Shown here piece by piece: positions 6,918-14,869 of a stretch of 18,454 nucleotides of DNA. Position 1 is the first letter of the stretch. Each line of letters starts with the position of its first letter. Source of the stretch: JBGSYJ01 sp041748075. GTDB lineage: Bacteria > Acidobacteriota > Thermoanaerobaculia > Gp7-AA8. The notes below the pieces were generated by a model that saw only the letters and a list, made by a program, of their open reading frames with translations, had not been told where the DNA came from and did no database searches. The translations under genes were made by a program, and so were the position numbers. Where the stretch lies: the NCBI GenBank assembly GCA_041748075.1, contig JBGTDX010000151.1:1-18454 (forward strand), in the 5' to 3' direction.

Positions 6918-7865
6918 ATGAGCCAGGGGATGCCATTCATCGTCGTGATCGTCGATCAGGATGAGACCGTTCGGATGCCGCTGATGCAGTTGTTGCGCGA
7001 TCACGGCTACGCGACGCTCGGCTGCGGAAGTTCCCGCGAGGCCCGCCAGCTGCTTCACGAGTATCCCTGGGACCTGGCGATCGTGGCACGGACCCTTCCG
7101 GACGATGACGGTATCCGGCTTTGCCACGAGCTGAAATCCGAGCCGGAGCTCGCCTCACGATTTGTGATCGTAAGCCTGGAGGAGGGGAACCAAAGTGGCG
7201 GAGTCGACGCCCTCGACCAGGGTGCAGACGACTTCGCGACCAAGCCATTCGACCACGACGAGCTTCTTGCGAGAATCCGATCCGGAAAACGGATCGTCGA
7301 TCTGTCCAAGAAACTCCTCGGGCTCAACACTCAGCTCGAGACCTTGTCGATCACCGATGGCCTAACATCGCTCTACAACCGCCGATACTGCGATGAACAG
7401 CTTCATCGCGCATTTGAGCGGGCAGTCCGTTACGGGCGACCGTTCTCTCTGGTTCTGTTCGATGCCGACCATTTCAAAAACGTCAACGACACGCATGGGC
7501 ATAGCGTTGGAGATCGAGTGCTGCGGGAAATCTCGATCCTGCTGACTCAGACTGCTCGCGCGACGGACCTCATAGCGCGATACGGAGGAGACGAGTTCGC
7601 GATCATCGCTCCCGAGACGGCGGGCGAGAATGCATTCCACTGCGCCGAGCGCATTCGTAAGAGAGTCGCGGAGTCCCCGATTCACGTCGGGGAGTTCGAG
7701 ATCGCCATGACCGTGAGTGCGGGAGTCGCCAGCGGGCCATCACAAGCTCTGCGAAGCGCGGCGCAGGTCATCGAAGAAGCCGATCTTGCTCTCTACAGAG
7801 CGAAGGCCGCCGGAAGAAATCGCGTCGAGCTCGCAGACCCGAGTCCGGCCGCGAAGGCGGAGTAA
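6918..7865 (+). CDS. Diguanylate cyclase with degenerate receiver (REC-GGDEF)
   Basis: The 315-residue product has a receiver-like domain (about 7-125), a helical linker and a GGDEF domain (about 140-305). The catalytic half is intact: FDADHFKNVNDTHGH at 181-195, GDRVL at 198-202 and GGDEF at 223-227. R214-A-T-D217 five residues before GGDEF is the RxxD product-inhibition site. It should therefore make cyclic di-GMP from two GTP and be feedback-inhibited. The receiver keeps D13, D15/E16 and K109, but the phospho-acceptor position is A57 (DLAIVARTLPD, where the family has DLVLLDxxLPD), and S86 stands at the Thr/Ser site. Canonical phosphorylation is therefore not expected. ATG 6918 lacks a clear ribosome site; ATG 6930 is an alternative start. 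It ends 20 bp from the convergent hybrid kinase stop. Confidence 0.93.
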   Translation: MSQGMPFIVVIVDQDETVRMPLMQLLRDHGYATLGCGSSREARQLLHEYPWDLAIVARTLPDDDGIRLCHELKSEPELASRFVIVSLEEGNQSGGVDALDQGADDFATKPFDHDELLARIRSGKRIVDLSKKLLGLNTQLETLSITDGLTSLYNRRYCDEQLHRAFERAVRYGRPFSLVLFDADHFKNVNDTHGHSVGDRVLREISILLTQTARATDLIARYGGDEFAIIAPETAGENAFHCAERIRKRVAESPIHVGEFEIAMTVSAGVASGPSQALRSAAQVIEEADLALYRAKAAGRNRVELADPSPAAKAE

Positions 7866-7885
7866 GCATCCAACAGCGCGAACGC

Positions 7886-10303
7886 TCAGAATCGCCCGTC
7901 GAAAAAGCTCTGTGCGAGCAGGGCAAGGCTGACTGGAAAGAGTACGGTGGTGCTGGACTCCACGGACCCTTCGCGCAGCTTTGCCTTCGCTACCTCGACG
8001 GAAAAGATCAGATCGTCGATATCCTGCCGGAGTGCGCCGAACACGCCCGGAATTGCAGTGAGCTCCTTGCGCCTTGCCATCATCTCGAGTCTGGCAGCCA
8101 GACCTACCGCTCCCGTCACCGGGAAATTGCTCACAGCACCCTTCAGCCGGTGAGCCACGGCAGCGATCTCCGCGTCATCTTTTGCAGCAATCGCTCTTTC
8201 GAGCTCCCCGATCATCTTCGGAGCCTCTGCCATGAACAGAGAACAGATCTTCACCGCCAGATCCCGGTTGCCGTCAACGCGAGTGAGGATCTCGGCGGCT
8301 GAGACGAGGAGCTCGTCCTCATCATTCTCACCACTGTTCCGGCGACGCTCTGCTTCGTCTCCGAACTCTTCGATGAGACTGAAGAGCTCGCGGGCGTTGA
8401 GCGGCTTTGTGATGTAACCGTCCATGCCTCCCGTGAGACATCTCTCGCGGTCCGCAGCACCGGCATGCGCGGACAGCGCGAGGATCGGAGTACGGACCCC
8501 CTCCAAACCCTCGGCGGCTCGAATTCGCTCGGTCGCCTCGAGACCGTCCATATCGGGCATCCGCACATCCATGATCACCAGATCGAACCTGCGCTCGCGG
8601 AAGCGGGCCAGCGCCTCGTTTCCGTTGCTCGCGAGAGTCGCTCGGTGGCCCCAGCGGCGGAGCAGCCCCGAGGCCAGCGCTCTGTTGACCGGATCATCCT
8701 CAGCAACCAGCACATCGAGACTGCGACGTCCTTTCAGTTCGGTCGCCTGCGTGGCTGCAGGAACAGCGGCGACCAGCTGCAAAGGAGTGTGAAGAGCTCG
8801 GGTGATCCCGTCCGAGAGTTCAGCCGATGAAACGGGCTTGGTGACGTAGCTCGACAGGCCCATGGCGCGGCACCGCGCCGCGCCTTCGAAATCGCCAGGC
8901 GAGGAAAGCATCATCACCACCGATCCCGGCATGTTCGGGCTCCGCCGGATCTCCTCAGCCAGATCGAACCCCCCCATGCCTGGCAGATCCGCATCCACGA
9001 GCACGAACGCGAATGCCCGGTCCTGCTCGTGCGCCTCGGAAAGCAGCTGCAGCGCTTCTTCTCCACTGGACGCTCCCTGAGCATCGAGATCCCAGGCGCT
9101 TACCATCGCCCCGACGATCTCGCACGCAACGGGATGATCATCCACTACGAGTACGCGCTGTCGCGAACGGCTCTGCGGAAGGATAGGCCGCGACTCTACC
9201 GTCGCAACGCGCTGGAGCCAGAGCCGGGCGGTGAAGTGGAACGTGCTGCCGGGCCCCTCGTTGTTCTCCACGCGCAGGGCACCGCCCATCAGCTCGGCCA
9301 GCTTTGCCGAGATCGAAAGTCCGAGCCCTGTACCGCCGAATCGCCGTCCGATGCTCTCGTCGCCTTGTGCATAGGCCTCGAAAATCTGCTTTTCCTTTCC
9401 CTCCGGAACTCCGGGGCCAGTGTCGCGAACCGAAACGTGCAGTACCACGTCCTGCCTGGAACGTGCCTCTGCCTCGACACGGACGATGACCTCACCGCGA
9501 TCGGTGAACTTGAGTGCATTGCCAATCAGATTTACCAGCACCTGACGGAGACGGCCGTCGTCGCCAACCACGTGCCGAGGGACTTCGGACTGAATGTGAT
9601 AGGCCAGCTCGATCTGCTTCCGGTGAGCCGCCACGCCGAACGAACGGACGACCTCGTTGACACGATCGTGGAGATCGAAATGAACTGCCTGAAGGTCCAC
9701 CTTACGTGCTTCGATTTTGGAGAAGTCGAGAATGTCATTGATTACGCGCAGGAGCGACTGCGCGGAAGTGTGCGCCGACTCGATGCATGCACGCTGCTCG
9801 GGGTTGAGATCCGAAGCGAGCGCAAGCTGCGCCATGCCGATGATTCCATTCAGAGGCGTGCGGATCTCATGGCTAACGGTCGCCAGATATTCGTTCTTCG
9901 CCTCGTTGGATTCCTCGGCGTGCAGTCTCGCCTCTTCGAACTTCGCTGAGGTGGCCTGCAGATCGCGGATGATGGTCTGAGCTACCCGCAACGCGCCGAG
10001 GGTTCGATTCCCCTTGCGTGCGGCGCGGTCCTCCAATGTCGAAACGTAAATACCCACTGCATACAAAACGAGGAGCTTCGCCACCTCGGCAGGCACGCTG
10101 ACGTCTCGTCCCTCGACGACAACCATCCATCCCGTAAGGAGTACGAAGAAGAGAGCCGCGAGGTGAATCGTCCAGATCGGTCGCCGCAGAAACGCCAGAC
10201 CGTTCTGTGGCGATGGCTCGCTCTGGAGCGGCTCGAGATCTCCGGAAAACCGCCTGATGCGGGTTCGGATGGTCTCATCGCCCCGTAATGGCTCGGCGTT
10301 CAT
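7886..10303 (-). CDS. Membrane hybrid sensor histidine kinase, HisKA-HATPase-REC-REC-HPt
   Basis: Taken from ATG 10303, the product has 805 residues. The frame stays open 21 codons further, but that part comes from the repeat region, so I left it out; no clear ribosome site helps. Two membrane helices (about 42-63 and 74-89) with a very short loop give a membrane anchor without a periplasmic sensor. A helical linker leads to HisKA (H145 in VSHEIRTPLNG). HATPase follows (NLIGNALKFTD, DTGPGVP, GGTGLGLSIS at 323-332). Receiver 1 has VVDDH and phospho-acceptor D437; receiver 2 has AEDD, D579 (IMDVRMPDMDG) and a KP motif. The C-terminal HPt has H718 in VAHRLKGAVSNF. All phosphorelay residues are present, as in BarA/ArcB-type kinases. 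The SARP-type regulator lies upstream on the same strand, about 190 bp away, and is the most likely partner. Confidence 0.94.
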   Translation of the reverse strand: MNAEPLRGDETIRTRIRRFSGDLEPLQSEPSPQNGLAFLRRPIWTIHLAALFFVLLTGWMVVVEGRDVSVPAEVAKLLVLYAVGIYVSTLEDRAARKGNRTLGALRVAQTIIRDLQATSAKFEEARLHAEESNEAKNEYLATVSHEIRTPLNGIIGMAQLALASDLNPEQRACIESAHTSAQSLLRVINDILDFSKIEARKVDLQAVHFDLHDRVNEVVRSFGVAAHRKQIELAYHIQSEVPRHVVGDDGRLRQVLVNLIGNALKFTDRGEVIVRVEAEARSRQDVVLHVSVRDTGPGVPEGKEKQIFEAYAQGDESIGRRFGGTGLGLSISAKLAELMGGALRVENNEGPGSTFHFTARLWLQRVATVESRPILPQSRSRQRVLVVDDHPVACEIVGAMVSAWDLDAQGASSGEEALQLLSEAHEQDRAFAFVLVDADLPGMGGFDLAEEIRRSPNMPGSVVMMLSSPGDFEGAARCRAMGLSSYVTKPVSSAELSDGITRALHTPLQLVAAVPAATQATELKGRRSLDVLVAEDDPVNRALASGLLRRWGHRATLASNGNEALARFRERRFDLVIMDVRMPDMDGLEATERIRAAEGLEGVRTPILALSAHAGAADRERCLTGGMDGYITKPLNARELFSLIEEFGDEAERRRNSGENDEDELLVSAAEILTRVDGNRDLAVKICSLFMAEAPKMIGELERAIAAKDDAEIAAVAHRLKGAVSNFPVTGAVGLAARLEMMARRKELTAIPGVFGALRQDIDDLIFSVEVAKAKLREGSVESSTTVLFPVSLALLAQSFFDGRF

Positions 10304-10333
10304 GGGGACATGATACCGCCGCCCACCCACCGA

Positions 10334-10492
10334 CCGCCCGCCCTTCCAGTTCTGAGTTCTGCACACCCACCTTCCCGCACGGTTCTGAGTTCTGGATCAA
10401 CACTCCAGCGGCACGAACGGGCGGGCGGGTCTCACAACTCACAACCGGCGGGCGGGCGGGTGTGCACAACTCACGACCGGGAGGGCGGGCGG
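10334..10492. repeat. Long imperfect inverted repeat with paired GTTCTGA heptamers
   Basis: The left arm (10334-10394) and right arm (10431-10492) are imperfect reverse complements of about 60 bp, both rich in CCCGCC/GGCGGG. Each arm holds two copies of a heptamer-doublet: GTTCTGAGTTCTG at 10349 and 10382, and its near-complement CACAACTCACAAC at 10433, with CACAACTCACGAC at 10465. Spacing is 33 and 32 nt. The element begins 31 nt upstream of the kinase start and ends one base before the SARP-regulator stop codon, so a joint transcript would carry a large hairpin between the two genes. Confidence 0.85.
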
Positions 10493-10493
10493 C

Positions 10494-11639
10494 CTACGCC
10501 GCCGGCGCTTTGAGCACGTTCTTCACGCGCATGAGGAGTACTTCCTTCTGGATCGGCTTGCGGATGAAGTCTGCGGCTCCGAGCTCGAACCCTCGGATCT
10601 CCACCTGATCGCCGGTCAGAGCCGTCAGGCAGATGACGGGAATCTGAATCTTCTTTTCGTTCATGATCTCGAGAAGCTTCAAGCCATCGAGTGTCGGCAT
10701 GTGAAGATCGAGGAGGACGAGATCGAATCCGCGGCGTCCAAGCTGCAGGAGAGCGTCGGCTCCATCGCCAGCATGAACCATTTCGTAGTTGTTCCCGCTG
10801 AGAAATCCGTCAATGAGCGTTCGTGTCACCGCGTCATCTTCGACGACCAGAATTCCTCGAGCACCGCTCGACGAGACGTTTCCAGATACGCCGGCGACTT
10901 TGCGGCGGGGAGTCTGGCGGAGAATCTCCTCGTAGACTTCCTTTGTCTCTTCATCCGGCTCCATGCCGAGCTCGCGATCGAGCAGGCCGACGCAAGTCTG
11001 GTACTGCTTGAGCGCCGCCTCCCGTCGCCCTTGTTTGGCATACAGGCGCATGAGCGCTCTGTGGACGACCTCCTGAAGGGGATCGAGGGAGAGCAATCGC
11101 GCGGCACTACGGACGGCCAGGTCGAGATTTCCGCTCTTGTTGTAAAGCGAGAGCAGCCGAGCGAGAGCTTCCTGTGCGAGCTCGCGCAGCCGTTCACGCT
11201 CCACCAGGAGCCACTCTTCGAACGGTTCTTCGTTGACGCTCAGCCCCTCGAGAAAATCGCCCTGATAAAGCGTGACAGCCTCTTCGAGCGACTCCTCGGT
11301 CGCTTCGGCGACGAGACGCTGGAACTCCACGGCATCAACCCGGATCACATCCCGGCTCAGCGCGAGGCTGTCTCCTTCGACCAGAAGCGCCGGGGGCTCT
11401 TCCGAACCGACGGCCTTGCGTAGACCAACGAGAGTCTGGCGGAGGCTGTGCCTTGCCTGCTCCTCTCCCGTCTCGCCCCAGAGCAGGGCGGCGATCTTGT
11501 CCCGAGGCTGCATCTGCCCCGGTCGCATCGCGAGATAGGCAAAAAGTGCCTGCGCCTTCCTGGTGTGAAGGTGAAGAGCCTGACCGGACTCGAACTCCGC
11601 CCGGAACCCACCCAGCACATTGATATTCAGAGTTGACAT
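10494..11639 (-). CDS. SARP/BTAD-type transcriptional regulator with C-terminal receiver domain
   Basis: The 381-residue product begins at ATG 11639 (MSTLNINVLGGF). The 50 in-frame codons further upstream look unrelated to a protein and cross the divergent promoter. Residues 1-95 are an OmpR-like winged helix of the SARP kind (LHTRKAQALFAYLAM, RDKIAALLWG, ARHSLRQTLVGLRKAVG). Residues 97-244 are a helical BTAD domain (DAVEFQRLV, YQGDFLEGL, EEWLLVERERL, LDRELGMEPDEET). Residues 262-377 form a complete receiver with D268/D269, phospho-acceptor D311 (LVLLDLHMPTLDG), T339 and K361. The receiver usually precedes the DNA-binding domain, so this order is reversed. It likely binds DNA and is switched by phosphorylation, probably by the adjacent HPt-bearing kinase. 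Its regulon is not visible; the divergent M14 peptidase gene is one candidate target. Confidence 0.92.
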   Translation of the reverse strand: MSTLNINVLGGFRAEFESGQALHLHTRKAQALFAYLAMRPGQMQPRDKIAALLWGETGEEQARHSLRQTLVGLRKAVGSEEPPALLVEGDSLALSRDVIRVDAVEFQRLVAEATEESLEEAVTLYQGDFLEGLSVNEEPFEEWLLVERERLRELAQEALARLLSLYNKSGNLDLAVRSAARLLSLDPLQEVVHRALMRLYAKQGRREAALKQYQTCVGLLDRELGMEPDEETKEVYEEILRQTPRRKVAGVSGNVSSSGARGILVVEDDAVTRTLIDGFLSGNNYEMVHAGDGADALLQLGRRGFDLVLLDLHMPTLDGLKLLEIMNEKKIQIPVICLTALTGDQVEIRGFELGAADFIRKPIQKEVLLMRVKNVLKAPAA

Positions 11640-11715
11640 CGGTCCGTTTGCCTGAAGTCTACCACCTCGGCGAACAGCGTGCAAATGCTGAAACCCCAGT
11701 GCTTTGACGGTGATT

Positions 11716-11746
11716 TTGGAATGGCAGTTTTCCCACGTCATATAAT
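11716..11746 (+). promoter_or_regulatory. Sigma-70-like promoter of the M14 peptidase gene
   Basis: TATAAT at 11741-11746 is a perfect -10 hexamer. A weak -35 (TTGGAA, 11716-11721) lies 19 nt upstream. Transcription would start about 11753, giving a leader of about 40 nt before ATG 11794. The region is also the upstream region of the divergent SARP-type regulator, so that regulator could act here. Confidence 0.55.
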
Positions 11747-11793
11747 CGGGCCTCGGCCACGCGCCGATAAATCCGAACGGCAAGGACAAATTG

Positions 11794-14334
11794 ATGATCC
11801 GGATGTTTCTGCTGGTTGCGGCCCTGCTCCCGACTGTCCTTCATGCGGCCCCGGTCCAGACCCCTACGGCATTCCTGGGCTTCACAGTCGGCGAGGACCG
11901 CAAACTCGCCGATTACACGCAGATCAAGTCGTACTTCCGCCATCTCGAGGCGAATTCGCCGCGATTGCGCGTTCAGTCGCTCGGAAAGACTACCCTCGGG
12001 GACGACATGATCATGGCGATCATCTCGGCGGAAGCGAACATCAACAACCTGCCCCGCCTCCGGGAAATCGCCCGCCGCCTCGCCGACCCTCGCGACCTTT
12101 CCCAGAGCGACATCGACCCCCTCATCGCGGAGGGAAAGACAATCGTCCTGGTCACCTGCAACATTCACTCGACCGAGATCGCATCGAGCCAGATGGCGAT
12201 GGAATGGGCACATGCGCTCGCTACAGCAACCGACCCGGAGACACTACGGCGGCTTGAAAACGTCGTCCTGCTTCTGGTGCCGTCGCTCAATCCCGACGGA
12301 CAGACGATGGAGGTCGAGTGGTACCGGAAATACCTCGGCACGCGATTCGAGGGAGGCCGGATGCCATGGCTCTACCACCACTATGTCGGCCACGACAACA
12401 ACCGCGACTGGTTCATGCTCACGCAGAACGAGACACGCGATCTCACACGAGCGCTATATCACGAATGGTTTCCGCAGCTCTTCATCGACGAGCATCAGAT
12501 GGGCTCGGAGGGACCGCGCATGTTCATCCCGCCGTTCTCGGATCCGATGGACCCTGACGTTCATCCTCTGATCTGGCGCGAAGTGAACATGATCGGCGCC
12601 GCGATGGCCCACCGGCTCGAACAGCAGGAGAAGGCCGGCATCATCTACGGCTATCAGTTCGATGCGTACTGGATCGGCGGCACCCGCAACACGGGATGGT
12701 GGAAAAACATCACCGGAATGCTTCTGGAAGTCGCTTCGGCCCGAATGGCGACGCCGATCTACATCGATCCGACGGAGCTGTCCGGCGGGCGGAAGGGACT
12801 GATCGAATACAAGGCGCAGATCAACCATCCGAACCCGTGGAAGGGTGGATGGTGGAGGATGCGCGACATCATGGATTACGAACGGATTGCTTCCGATGCG
12901 CTCCACGAGATCGCCGCATCCTCGCGTGAGGATTTCCTTCGCAACCTCGTCGTTCGCGCGAAGACGGCAGTCGCGGAGGCTGCGCCGGGAGAGGCGTATC
13001 GGATTCCGGCGGCACAGCGCGACTATCCGACGGCGAAGCGCCTCGCAGAACTGGTGGCCGATCACGGTGTCGAGGTGATGACCGCTGCGAACGGTGACTT
13101 CTGGATTCCGCTTGCGCAGCCCTACAGCCGCTTCGTCCGCGAGATGCTCGAGCCGCAGACCTACCCGGAAGTCCGCCTCGCCGTCGATGCGCAGATCCTT
13201 CAGCCTTACGACGTCGCCAGCTGGACGCTGCCGATGAAGATGGGAGTTGAAGTCGAGAAGACGACGTTGCCGCGAGGCATCGAGCTCGAGAAGATGCGCG
13301 CCCCTATCGCCGGTGGAGCGCCGGTGGCTCTTCGGCCGGTGCCGCCGGGAGACACCATCCGTCTGAAGGCGGGAAGTGCGGCGAATGCGCAGATCATCAA
13401 CGCAGCGCTCGCGGGCAAAGCCTCAGTCGCTATGGTTACGACCTCCGGCAGCGCCGAGGCTCCGTCGGGAACGGTATTCATCAGTGGCGGCGATCGCGCC
13501 GGCTGGTCGGAGGTGGCCTCGAGACTCGGCGCGGTGACCGAACGCGTCGACACGATTCCCGCGAATGCCAGACCGCAGAAGGCTCCCAGAGTCGGCATCT
13601 ACAAGCCGTGGGCTGCCTCGATGGACGAAGGATGGACCCGGTGGCTGCTCGAGAAGAATGGCTTCAACGTCCGTACGCTCGACAACCGGACTGTCCGCGC
13701 GGGCAGGCTCCGTCAGAGCTTCGATGCGATCATCCTGCCCGACATCGACCGGAACATCATCCTGACGGGAAAGCCGAAGCGTGATGAAGGACAGATGCAG
13801 TACGTCAGCGAGTTGCCGCCGGAGTACAGCGGCGGGATCGAGCAGGCGGGAGTCAAGGCTTTAAAGGAGTTCGTCGAAGGCGGAGGAACGCTGATCGCTT
13901 TCAACGGAAGCACTCACTTCGTCATCGACCACTTCAACATTCCGGTGCGGAACGCGCTCGCGCGCGTGCCGGCTTCCTCGTTCTCGATCCCCGGATCGCT
14001 CGTGCGGATGAATACGGGTGCGAGTCATCCGATCACGGCAGGGATGCCGGAGAGCTTCGCCGGCTTTCTCGATGAGAAGATCGCGTTCGAGACGAGGCTG
14101 CCCGGATTCGAGATGGAGCGATGGGTGCTTGCGACGTATCCGGAGAGGAGCTCCGAGATCCTGCTATCCGGATGGATGCAGGGAGAGGAGCATCTGACGC
14201 GGAAAGCTGCAGCGGTTGCGCTCACTCACGGCGACGGGAAGATCGTGTTGTTCGGCTTTCGTCCGCAGCATCGCGGGCAAACGCACGCGACGTTCCCGCT
14301 GTTGTTCAACGCGTTGTACTGGTCCGTGCAGTGA
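11794..14334 (+). CDS. Secreted M14-family zinc carboxypeptidase with C-terminal amidotransferase-like region
   Basis: The 846-residue product starts at ATG 11794, with AAGGA 8 nt upstream; a TTG one codon earlier is less likely. Residues 1-18 (MIRMFLLVAALLPTVLHA) are a signal peptide, so it is exported. The M14 domain covers about 30-400. Zinc ligands are H125 and E128 (NIHSTE) and H234 (IDEHQMG). NPDG at 166-169 and the likely catalytic E312 (GMLLEVAS) are also present. These enzymes remove C-terminal residues or cut small peptides. From about residue 590 to 790 there is a Rossmann-like region (VGIYKPWAASMDEGW, AIILPDID, ALKEFVEGGGTLIAF) resembling class I glutamine-amidotransferase or ThuA-like folds. 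I see no catalytic Cys there, so it is probably structural or substrate-binding. No terminator follows; a repeat-rich gap begins instead. Confidence 0.9.
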   Translation: MIRMFLLVAALLPTVLHAAPVQTPTAFLGFTVGEDRKLADYTQIKSYFRHLEANSPRLRVQSLGKTTLGDDMIMAIISAEANINNLPRLREIARRLADPRDLSQSDIDPLIAEGKTIVLVTCNIHSTEIASSQMAMEWAHALATATDPETLRRLENVVLLLVPSLNPDGQTMEVEWYRKYLGTRFEGGRMPWLYHHYVGHDNNRDWFMLTQNETRDLTRALYHEWFPQLFIDEHQMGSEGPRMFIPPFSDPMDPDVHPLIWREVNMIGAAMAHRLEQQEKAGIIYGYQFDAYWIGGTRNTGWWKNITGMLLEVASARMATPIYIDPTELSGGRKGLIEYKAQINHPNPWKGGWWRMRDIMDYERIASDALHEIAASSREDFLRNLVVRAKTAVAEAAPGEAYRIPAAQRDYPTAKRLAELVADHGVEVMTAANGDFWIPLAQPYSRFVREMLEPQTYPEVRLAVDAQILQPYDVASWTLPMKMGVEVEKTTLPRGIELEKMRAPIAGGAPVALRPVPPGDTIRLKAGSAANAQIINAALAGKASVAMVTTSGSAEAPSGTVFISGGDRAGWSEVASRLGAVTERVDTIPANARPQKAPRVGIYKPWAASMDEGWTRWLLEKNGFNVRTLDNRTVRAGRLRQSFDAIILPDIDRNIILTGKPKRDEGQMQYVSELPPEYSGGIEQAGVKALKEFVEGGGTLIAFNGSTHFVIDHFNIPVRNALARVPASSFSIPGSLVRMNTGASHPITAGMPESFAGFLDEKIAFETRLPGFEMERWVLATYPERSSEILLSGWMQGEEHLTRKAAAVALTHGDGKIVLFGFRPQHRGQTHATFPLLFNALYWSVQ

Positions 14335-14441
14335 GGTGGAATCGAGTCTGACCTCCGAATGGACGGAAAGGTCATCTGTACCGAAATGTTGAGCGTGTCA
14401 TCCCGAGCTCCTGAATGACGGGACATGTCATTGTGGCGAGA

Positions 14442-14590
14442 AATGAACCTACTGCCATGCTAGGCGAGTCCACGTCATCCTGAGTGAAGCGAAGGATCTC
14501 TTCTTGCGATGCTCGATCCTCTTCAGGAGATCCTTTGCTTCGCTCAGGATGACGTGGTCTTAGCATTCCTCCCATAAGGGGAGGTTCATT
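14442..14590. repeat. Palindromic element A with AATGAACCT ends
   Basis: The ends AATGAACCT (14442) and AGGTTCATT (14582-14590) are perfect inverted repeats. Inside, 31-bp arms at 14470-14500 and 14527-14557 differ at only two positions and carry GTCATCCTGAG and GAAGGATCTC. The loop is 26 nt. It has no coding capacity. Words of this type are, from memory, common in intergenic regions of some environmental bacteria. The layout resembles a miniature non-autonomous element or REP-like hairpin. Confidence 0.85.
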
Positions 14591-14627
14591 AGAAGCAGTA
14601 AATGGCGGCGCGCCAATGAAGCAGGCG

Positions 14628-14817
14628 ATGAACAAGCTCGATGCGTGGTCTCTCGTAGGGGCGGGAGGGGGTCGGGAACTCCGACCATAGTACAAAGTGG
14701 ATTTGTCACACGAGAGAGTGACGTGCGGACCTTTCCTCGAGGCTACTATGTACCATCGCGTGAGGTCCCTCGCCCCTCCCGCCCGCACAACCAAGCTCGG
14801 GATGACACTTGGTTCAT
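14628..14817. repeat. Palindromic element B, related to element C at the window end
   Basis: This is a 190-bp element with ends ATGAAC (14628) and GGTTCAT (14811-14817). Long GC-rich arms (14658-14694 and 14749-14784) are imperfect reverse complements around a middle containing GTCAC...GTGAC. Its right end, read on the minus strand, matches the left end of the element at 18312 for 23 bases without mismatch. GGGAGGGGCGAGGGA and GCGATGGTACATAG are then shared. It supplies most of a false N-terminal extension to the GGT frame. Confidence 0.85.
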
Positions 14818-14869
14818 TTCGGCAATAATGATGACACACGCTCTGCAGGGCAAATCGCCGGGAGACCCA

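Larger units (their letters stand above)
14335..14869. other. Repeat-rich intergenic gap, no gene
   Basis: The 535 bp between the M14 and GGT genes hold no plausible coding frame. They are mostly filled by two palindromic elements, annotated separately at 14442-14590 and 14628-14817. A fragment at 14397-14440 begins GTGTCATCCCGAGC, the same word found at the ends of the 14628 and 18312 elements, and looks like a remnant. Confidence 0.7.

Noticed and set aside
9029..9949. 306-codon plus-strand frame inside the hybrid kinase gene
   Set aside because: The opposite strand holds an intact kinase with all motifs; this frame has no ribosome site and no family resemblance.
10304..10366. 21-codon N-terminal extension of the hybrid kinase
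   Set aside because: It is encoded within the intergenic repeat region and is low-complexity Gly/Arg-rich sequence.
14442..14817. CRISPR-like or insertion-sequence interpretation of the repeats
   Set aside because: There are no regularly spaced direct repeats with spacers and no transposase frame; the units are single palindromes.
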